From contig OY986439.1 of NCBI GenBank assembly GCA_963920525.1, positions 25,660,319-25,724,318 on the forward strand: DNA of 64,000 nt, given 5' to 3'. The position numbers and the translations under genes are program-made. The DNA is from Dichetophora obliterata (Eukaryota > Arthropoda > Insecta > Diptera > Sciomyzidae). The notes beneath the pieces are model-generated. The model saw only the letters and a list, made by a program, of their open reading frames with translations. It was not told the origin of the DNA and ran no database searches. Below, piece by piece: positions 56,471-64,000 of the stretch; position 1 is the stretch's first letter; each line of letters begins with the position of its first letter.

Positions 56471-56690
56471 AAAAATAAATCAAAAGCATTCGCCGGCTTG
56501 TCACCAAATATTTTTATTCGTCTGTTTTTGACGCTTAAGTCGAATGACATCTGCGAAATTCGCGAACAGTGATACCACGAAGTTTTTTCATTCGACTGTT
56601 TTTGACGTTTCAGTCGAATTAAGTTTAAACATTCGCCGACTTGGCGAATTCGACTTAATTTTTGTTCGATTCGCAGACGGTGATAGGGAC

Positions 56691-57450
56691 AATAATAACA
56701 TCATCACAAGTTATGTCAGAAAACAAAATTTCTTTATTGCCATAATTCAATAATTCATATTAAAATATCATCTCATAGAATGCTACCCTGACGTTATTGT
56801 GACTCAGAGGAATCTTGTTCAGGTTTCAAATATTAGTTTTTAAAATTGTAATGACGTTGGGAAAAAATTTGGGTATTTTGAGAAAAAGTCTGGGTCGTGA
56901 AGAATGCATTGGCGGAAATTTGTTTTAATGATTTTATCAATTTTGTAAATAGTTTGATGTGCCTTCCACACAGCTCAGCAGCTGCTGAACCAATATTTTT
57001 CTTAATTTTAACCTGATTAAAACCAAGTTTAGAAATAAATTGGAATATAAAACACTTAACAACATAATGCTCTCTAAAAAATTGTGTGTCAAACGCAATG
57101 AATCTAATTAAATTTGGCCAGCAAATGAACTATTTTGAAGTATTTATTATTTTGTTAATAGCGTATAACATAACTTAATATTTTCGTTATGTTTGGTATG
57201 TAAACAAATATACTCCAGTGACATATTATAATAAACGTTATCTAATTATTATATTAAAAAAAAATTGGTACATTTTTTCCTATTTGGTACATTTTTTCGG
57301 AGAATTTGGTTCGGAAATTTTAATATTTTTTATTTAGTTTTATATTTTTTTATTTCGAAACTAAAATAAAAAATTTGTCTATTCATATTCATGTTTCTTT
57401 TAAGAAGTTTTGGTGATTATTTTTGCACCCCCATTTGTACTTCCCCCCAG
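56691..57450. other. intergenic with TTGGTACATTT repeats, cluster 2
   Basis: Two copies of TTGGTACATTTTTTC at 57264-57295. Otherwise nothing recognised. Confidence 0.4.
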
Positions 57451-58500
57451 ATGAAATTAGCTTCCGACGCGCTTGATCCTGTTAAACATAAATTCAATTA
57501 GAAAATAAACATTATAAATATTTACTTTTAACATGAAAACATTAATCATTCTCTGCCGAAGCTGATAAAAAATATTACAAGCAATAGCAGCAGCGAAGCG
57601 AGTGCAACAGCAGCACCGCATGCCAAAATCGATAGGTGCTGCTGTAAAATGCTTGAAAAATGTTAAAAAGCGACAGCAACAGCAGGAAGACGACTTCATA
57701 ATTTGATAGCTTGCTGTTGCTGTGGCTTCGATAATGTTCCAAAATAACAGCACGACTGAAAAACCGAACGCTCGCTGCCGCTGAAACTATTTGTTTCTTT
57801 CGTAGTTTGCAGCCCAAGTAAAATGTATTTATGGAAAGTTGCAAAATAAATTGCTAAAGCGCAGCCAAAGTAAAAACGTTGATGCTTTTGCTAATTTGGC
57901 AGCAGCAATTTGAACCCTGAACAATAGTATGCATCAAAGTCATGAAATATCAGTTGATCCCGTAACGTCTAAAGGTGCAAAAATCGACTCCCTCCCCCTT
58001 CTGTACGATTTTTTGCTTCACTCGACCAGCTCTTTCACCTCCGTTAATATTCATACTCTTAAACTTTGTATAGAAATTTTAATGGTTCGATCAATTTTCA
58101 TCAGATTAATATAAATTACTAACAATACAAAATATACAAAAACGCCAAATTAATAATCGGTTAATAAAAATGTATGCGAAATATTCTAAACACTAGCACT
58201 TTTCACTATTATTGATAATTTCTAATCGTACACCGACAAACAAACCGGAATTTGTCCTTCCATGATGATCGCATTTTTGACAGATACATAAATTTGTTTT
58301 GTTTGCACAGCAAAAGCAATAAGAAGCAGTAAACTGAAGCGAAGTGAATTCAGCAAACAACAACAACTTGTAAATGGAAATATTTTTTCAACTAACTTAT
58401 AAACTAAATAGAAATTCGAAATTTTGGCTTCGTTAGGAAATAATATTAGAGGCGTAGAGCAGTTTGGAAAAAACATTTTTAAAATCGATCAACCCATTTA
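57451..58500. other. CAG/CTG-rich stretch, no gene recognised
   Basis: Contains scattered CAGCAG and CAACAG triplets (57583-57720), giving short Cys- or Ser-rich frames on the minus strand. The composition resembles untranslated parts of fly genes, but no domain is present. Confidence 0.35.
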
Positions 58501-60060
58501 GAAGTTATGCTCTGTCCAACATTTTTCAAACAAGCTGTTCCGTGGGAGCTTTGCTCGCTCGCTCCAATTAGGGTGGGTCTTGAAAGTAAAAACCAAACTA
58601 TGTGAAGGCCGACATAAGCATTCGAAAGTCTAAAAATTCGAAAATGTTAAAAAAAATTTTATAATTATAAATTGCTTGCATAAATAAAATTTTTTGATGT
58701 AGTTTTCCTACTTTACACTTAATGATCTCTAATGAAACTGCATACTTTAATTTTTATAAAGATTCTTAAGCTTTGCAGAAATCAAAAATGCAATGCTAAA
58801 TAAAGACTTTTGGCAGCAACTGTATATTATAGAAAGTAAAAATATTTTTCGAAAACAAACAGCTGGATCAATGAATTTCATGTGATGTGCAATCAAGCGG
58901 TTTTGCACAACACTGCAAATGTAAAGTAATAAAGTTTTAAGTAAATAATTTCATGTTAATATTTAATTTACTGTACTAAAAGTTGAAGTCTAGGCTTGAA
59001 CCTATTATAAAATAATGAAGCAATCTGTTAGTAGCAGTTAATATTGCCAAGGATGATGACTCTGGCAAAGACAACAACAGCAACTTACGTTATTGAGTTG
59101 TTATTAATTCAATGTTATTACAAAAAAAAAATTTGTTGATCAGACAAATGTTAAAATAAATAACTTTAGTATTTATTCTAAGTTGTAGAATTCCAAAGCT
59201 CATTTTTGCTTCCTCATGACATTACCTCGGCCATAATATGATGGTTGTTGTTGGAATTTTTTAAAATTATCATATAAATTACTTTACATGTAGTTGACCT
59301 AGAATAAATGCTAATTTAATGTATAGATTCTAGATGATGGGTTACATGGTTGACCTTTGGTTTTTTGTTTTTAAAAATAGCAACAAACCAGAAGAAGAAT
59401 TGAGAATAGGTAAAGATAGAGATTAGCATAGCTTAAAATAGACACAGATTTTCAAAGAAGTGATAGAGTCGCAACTTAATATTAGTAAATCCTAGGCGCA
59501 GTCGAGGCTTCTTGAACTTCGAATATAGTCAGAAAATAATAAAAAATCCTTATGACGATAAACTGCTAGTTTCACTGTGACGCACGTTTTGATATATAAC
59601 CCGATCAGGTCACCGGATTGTGGTCATAGCCGGATGAAAAATCGGAATTCGAATTGAACTTTGTAAGAAATCTTGAAGTAAAGATAACCTTAGGAAAACC
59701 TAATCATCAGGTGATTATAATCAGAAGATCAGATTTTGTTAATATAGCTTCCTCAAATATCATATGCTGTTCAAATCCAGAGTTATTAAAGACTTTGCAT
59801 ATTTGATGATCACTCGGGTTCAAAACTTATTTTAGTCCAGAAATTATAAGGACAGCCCTTTTTGAGGAAGATTTATCTAAGTCTGATCTGAGGTTTCGTT
59901 AGAAGTTCTAATAAAGTTCTGATCCGGTTATTTCTGCTATCAGGTAGTCTGATCGTGATTAATATCTAAGTGTTTGTTACGTTTGATATCAGTATCTTAT
60001 CAAAATAAGGATCTACTTTTAATTTCCTGACTTTTTCCGTAGAAAAACTTCAACATTGGT
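58501..60060. other. intergenic, nothing recognised
   Basis: AT-rich with no supported gene. TCTGATC-like motifs recur at 59730, 59882, 59917 and 59949, without clear periodicity. Confidence 0.4.
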
Positions 60061-60074
60061 TAAGAAAGCGCAGG

Positions 60075-60208
60075 TAAAAATATCGAAATATATTTTACAA
60101 ACAAGATATAACAAATAATGAAAAGAAAAGTTGAGAAAAAAATATCAAAAGATATTTTATAAACAAGATAGAAAAAATAATGAAAACAAAAGTTAGGAAA
60201 AAAATTCT
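60075..60208. repeat. tandem duplication, about 66-bp unit, two copies
   Basis: Both copies contain GATATTTTA-like sequence, then ACAAGATA and AATAATGAAAA. It is a local duplication just before the MITE at 60292. Confidence 0.75.
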
Positions 60209-60291
60209 TCCTGGTAGCTTTAGCATTTGATGTCAGTCATGGTTCTCTCTCTTACTTTGCTATTGGTGCGAATCAAAATCATTGTGATAAT

Positions 60292-61259
60292 TGGGCCTAT
60301 TCTGCGGAATCTTTTATAAAAAATCTTCTGTTATTCTGTTATGATTTCCCATACAAGTTTTGGAGCTGTCAAAAAATCTGTTACGAGACAAAAATTCGTA
60401 TTCTGCACTACAATCTTTTATGAAATCTGCTATAAATCAAAGTTCGAAGTGTCAAAAAATCTTTTACAAATTCTTAAATCTGCTATGAAATCTGTTATGA
60501 AAGCCAACAGAATAACAGATACATTTTTCTGTCTTTTATCGTAACAAATTTTTAGAAAGTGAACATTTTGGTCTGAAAAATGGATGTTTATTTAAGAATT
60601 TCATAAAGAAAAGTAAGTAGCTGTTAAGTATAAATATATGCATGTTTTTGTTAAATTTAATGTTTTTTAGAAGAAAACAATGAGCAACTCTACTAGAGTT
60701 GCACCTTAAAAGTAAACCATTCGAGCTTCCTGACGTGTATTTCGTACAGCTGTTTCGAATGGACAAGGCGAATGCTCGACTGCTCATGAGCAAGTTGGAA
60801 CAATTTTCAGTAGCCAAAAACATATGTATCTTTTGAAATTCAGGTCTGTATTCAGGCACGGAGTCGTCGCAGTGCTTTTTCATACCGAGCACTCGGCTTC
60901 CTATAAATAACGAGCAGTACATTTTCCTCTGCTCCACTGTGGTTTTTTTCTCTCTTTGTCCTATAAAAATTACAAATGTATTCAAAGCAATATAAGTTAA
61001 TTATGAACTTGCTTTTTTCGCTCTGCATTTTGGTTTGATAAGTTGTTTTTTTTTAATTTATTGACAAATAATCAGGGGCCGAATTCGCAATTCTGCCTCA
61101 GCTGTTTCATAACAGAAGTTAACAGAATTGTAATTTTGCTTTCGAAGATTGATAACAGGGTGCCATAAAAGATCGAGTGCCAATTTAAAAGATATTTTAT
61201 GGTCGGCATCTTTTATGATTTATAACAGACAGAATAACAGAGCTGGCAGAATAGGCCCA
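60292..61259. mobile_element. non-autonomous DNA element with AAT target duplication
   Basis: Inverted ends TGGGCCTATTCTGC, flanked by AAT at 60289-60291 and 61260-61262. Subterminal regions are rich in repeats of TCTGTTATTCTGTTA and TCTTTTAT in opposite orientation at the two ends. A 149-residue minus-strand frame (60536-60985) has no domain I recognise and may be chance or a remnant gene. Confidence 0.75.
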
Positions 61260-61262
61260 AAT

Positions 61263-62044
61263 ATCTCTCAATTTCACGTTTCATTGCATTCCCAGTGCTA
61301 AATGATCAAATGATGTAACCAATTTATTTCAAATACAATGTAGCTGCGAGGCCTCCGTTTGATCGATATAGGCGGAGAAAATCTTTTGTCGAATTTCAAT
61401 TAAATTATGATGAGATTATTTCAACAGATGACCAATGATCTCAAAAAAAAACATAGTGTGTCGTTACCTATCCTTTTTCTTATCAATCTAACTCGAGACA
61501 CACAATTTTTATCTTTACCCAATTTTAAATTCTAGTAAAGGCAATTTACAAAAAAAATAAAATTACAAAATTAATTAATTAAGGTATAATCTTTACAAAA
61601 AAATTGTTGGCATGTATATTTTATAATTTTGATTACAAAAACTTTTTTTTAGGTACAAAGTTTTTATTTTTAAAAATTTCGGATCATCTAAATATGATTA
61701 TAGTTTGTCCAAAACTTGAAATTTTTACAGAAATAAATTTATGGTGTCTTTTTTCATAATCAGGATTTGCAATTTGGATGAAAAACCACGTAACAGTTTG
61801 ATTGCTGTGTGTATGCACGCGAGTATCAAGCAGACTACAAACCAATGTTGCCAACTTTTCAATTCTAAAATCAACCAAAAAAATACAAAAAAATGCGTTT
61901 TTCCTCAAAAATGCACCAGATTTATTTTATTTATTTATTTATTATATATGTATGTAAGTACACTAAGAATTAAATGCTTTTAAGTTAAAAAGTAGGAAAA
62001 ATTTAACATATTGAATATATAAACTATAAATATTAATAATCATA
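61263..62044. other. intergenic, nothing recognised
   Basis: AT-rich. Overlapping frames on opposite strands at 61684-61983 are unsupported. Confidence 0.4.
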
Positions 62045-62052
62045 TAACAAAA

Positions 62053-62379
62053 ATTTGGCGACCGTAGCCTAGTGGGTGGAGTGCGTGGCCCCTAAGCTAA
62101 AGAACCGCGGTAGCTCAAGTTCAATTCCAGCAAAGACAGAAAGTTTTTTCAATTGAATTAATTTTTCTGTTCGATCGTCACCACTCTGCATACAATTACA
62201 AACCTCAGAGAGTAAAAATTGCCACGTAAAGCTTCTTGAGAACATAAGCCGCTCGGAGTCGGCATGACACGTAGGTCCAGTTCTCGGTCATTTGTGATCA
62301 AACATTTTATTACACGCACAACACAATTCATCAATAGGTCAAAGTCCTTCCAAGGCCTGAAATGGCCAGTTTTTTTATG
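62053..62379 (+). repeat. tRNA-derived SINE, copy F (full length, with target duplication)
   Basis: Head with A-box TAGCCTAGTGG and B-box-like AGTTCAATTCC. The body has TTTTTCAATTGAATTAATTT, TAAAGCTTCTTGAGAAC and CACGTAGGTCCAGTTC. The tail is CCTGAAATGGCCAGTTTTTT. TAACAAAA flanks both sides (62045-62052 and 62380-62387), an 8-bp target duplication that fixes the element limits. This is the best reference copy of the family in the window. Confidence 0.9.
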
Positions 62380-62387
62380 TAACAAAA

Positions 62388-62581
62388 GTTCAAAAGAATT
62401 TACAAAATCATATTGTTTAAAAACTTTTGATTTCAAGATTTCACATATTGAATACAAGAGATATCATTATTTAATAAATGTTATATTAAATTAAAAAAAC
62501 CAAAATTAAAAAGACAATAAAAAATCATATTTATTAAAACTTTTAGGAATGAGTTGAGCTTAAAAAATAATTGAGTGAAAG
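62388..62581. other. short AT-rich spacer
   Basis: Nothing seen between the SINE and the hAT end. Confidence 0.4.
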
Positions 62582-64000
62582 CAGTGCCGGATTAACCCAA
62601 ATGGGGGCCCTAGGCCATTCAAATTTTGGGGCCCCCTTTTTTTAATAATTGTAAAATTACTCTTTATTTATGCATTTATAGAATTTAAACAGCTTATTCA
62701 TATCATTAAAAGGTTGTAAACACAATAAAACAATCAAAATAGTATTTTCTGACAAATTATATATGTTTTGATTTTACATAATTAACAGTACAGTAATTCA
62801 TAAAATAATCTGTGGACATCTCTTTTAAATATGAAAACGACGTTCATCTTTAAAAAACTTTTTTCCTACATTTCAGATCACTAAAATCGTTAATGACGTC
62901 TACAAAATCAATTTGACGAAGAACATCCGATTCAAGGGATATCAGACTTAGCACGTCCAATCGTTCTTGACGCATAACACTTCTTTGCTCGTTTTTTATG
63001 CGTTTCAACTTTGAAAATGAGCGCTCTGTTGTACAATTTGTAATCATAAGAGTTAAAAAATGCGAAGAGCAATGTCATCGTTTGGTAAAACAGTTTCAAG
63101 ATGAGTGAACTTAGGTTTTGATGGAAATTTTGATTTGATAAAATCGTGAAACTGTTAAAGTTCAGGATAAAAATCTTCCAAATCGTCAGAGTAAAAGTCA
63201 ACTTAACCGGCAGTTTTTTCACGGTACTCATTTTCTGTCAAACTAAAGTCAGCCAAAAATGAAAATCTCTTCGAAACCTCTAAGTAAACTGGGGCTCGTC
63301 CGTTGATTTCGATCTTGAGCGTATCGATAATTACAAGAAAACCGTTGACACGAAAATAGTCTCGCGGATTTAATACAACTTCAGGAGCATTCCCATCGTT
63401 TGGCTGTCTTGTTCTTCGTCGAACTCGCGATGCAACATTCGCATAATCTGTCTCAGGTAAAATTAATCTGGCTTTGTTCTCAAACACCTCGAATTTATCT
63501 CATCTCATCTAACAAATTTTCTAGTGACGAGTACATCTACGCGCAGGTTTCCAGATCAATCTCTGCAGACTGCAATGCTTTGCTCGTTGCCCGAAAGTTA
63601 TTCAAAATATCGCTCCACAAAAGAAGCATAAAAACGAATTCGAAGGTTTGAATTTTATCCGCGATACATTCAGCTTCGTGTCTACAGTCACTTTTTTGTG
63701 ACGAATCATCAGCAATTTCATATAATGCCGCTAGGATTTCGATGAAAGATTTAAGAGCTACCTCAGTGGCGTTCGCATGAGCTTCCCAACGAGTTTCGGA
63801 TAACGATTTCAGTACCTTTTCGTTTTTCATATGTTTCTTTAAAACGTGCCACCGGTGTGTCGAGCCTGAGAAAGAAGTGTACAGTAATTGTACGATAGAA
63901 AAAAATCTTGTTCTTTCCTATAATTGCACACATGTTATGACTCATAACTTATGAGCAAGTGTAGAGAAAAAAAAGTGGGAGGGGGGAATAATATAGTCGC
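62582..64000. mobile_element. hAT transposon, left end present, runs past the window
   Basis: Begins CAGTGCCGGATTAACCC, the CAGTG/CAGGG-type start common in hAT elements, followed by GGGGCCC-rich subterminal sequence. It carries a hAT transposase on the minus strand. The other end and the 8-bp target duplication are outside the window. Confidence 0.8.
62850..63945 (-). pseudogene. hAT transposase (ZMYM1-like/DUF4371 type), C-terminal half
   Basis: The order on the minus strand matches the family. A frame at 63830-63537 starts LKSLSETRWEAHANATEVAL (the conserved S-x-T-R-W motif) and reads IADKIQTFEFVFMLLLWSDI. A frame at 63487-63203 has RVRRRTRQPNDGNAPEVVLN and PRDYFRVNGFLVIIDTL. The C-terminal hAT dimerisation region at 63047-62850 has TTERSFSKLKRIKNEQRSVM, RLDVLSLISLE and FVDVINDFSDLK. 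Frames change between pieces (near 63500 and 63150), so it is broken. The N-terminal zinc finger and first catalytic region would lie at higher coordinates, beyond the window. Confidence 0.85.

Larger units (their letters stand above)
54486..56690. mobile_element. PIF/Harbinger transposon, internally deleted
   Basis: Inverted ends GCCCCTATCACCGTCTGCG (left) and GTCCCTATCACCGTCTGCG (right, reverse complement), continuing CGAATCGAA. The motif CAGTCGAAT recurs just inside both ends. It carries the two genes typical of the superfamily in convergent orientation, a HARBI1-like transposase and a Myb-like protein, joined at a deletion near 55655. I could not confirm the 3-bp target duplication. Confidence 0.85.

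Noticed and set aside
60536..60985. 149-residue minus-strand frame as a gene
   Set aside because: No domain recognised, and it lies within a repeat-rich non-autonomous element. It is kept only as a note in that entry.
1..64000. Search for LTR retrotransposons or endogenous viruses
   Set aside because: No long terminal direct repeats, gag-pol motifs or viral coat or envelope similarities were seen by eye.

Overview
This is AT-rich eukaryotic DNA with no bacterial features. The mix of transposons (a DD41D 'rosa'-type element, mauritiana-like mariners, an S-like Tc1, Jockey/I-like LINEs, tRNA-derived SINEs, piggyBac, PIF/Harbinger, pogo, Helitron and hAT) points to an insect, most likely a higher fly with a repeat-rich genome such as a tephritid. 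The fly assignment is inference; no host gene was recognised that could settle it. Nearly all protein-like sequence in the window belongs to transposons, most of it broken, and many elements sit inside others.

Layout. 2.5-7.7 kb: a direct duplication with a SINE in each copy. One copy carries an extra nested pair of DNA elements, and the other preserves the empty site. 7.7-14.4 kb: a LINE tail, a long fold-back element, several short inverted-repeat elements (MITEs) and a deleted pogo-type element split by a MITE. 14.9-19.5 kb: two degenerate LINE fragments, with a DD41D transposon between them. 19.5-30.3 kb: a composite block bounded by short inverted repeats. It interrupts the end of the second LINE and holds tandem arrays, a second fold-back copy, MITEs and a Foldback-like element whose arms are 21-bp tandem arrays around a small spliced gene. 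31-38.5 kb: a MITE inside a MITE, an S-like Tc1 element with IR/DR ends carrying a mariner, and an internally deleted pogo-like element with a zinc-finger tail. 39.7-41 kb: a less repetitive, more GC-rich stretch that may be host sequence. 42-44.2 kb: a long hairpin and a LINE fragment cut by a second mariner. 45.9-48.1 kb: a DNA element with TTACGA-rich ends. 49.5-53.3 kb: a MITE, then a Helitron Pif1-like helicase relic split by a piggyBac element with both TTAA target sites. 54.5-56.7 kb: a PIF/Harbinger element with convergent transposase and Myb-like genes. 60.3-61.3 kb: a MITE. 62.05-64 kb: a full SINE with target duplication, then a hAT element that runs off the window.

There is no operon logic. 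The window is a record of successive insertions, and relative ages can be read from nesting: mariner is younger than the S-like element; piggyBac is younger than the Helitron; the DD41D element and the composite block are younger than the LINEs. The least ordinary parts are the Foldback-like element with its spliced 110-residue ORF, the composite block of about 10.7 kb, and the 3-bp AAT/ATT target duplications shared by elements with different ends. Boundaries, target sites and reading frames were read by eye; no database search was run.
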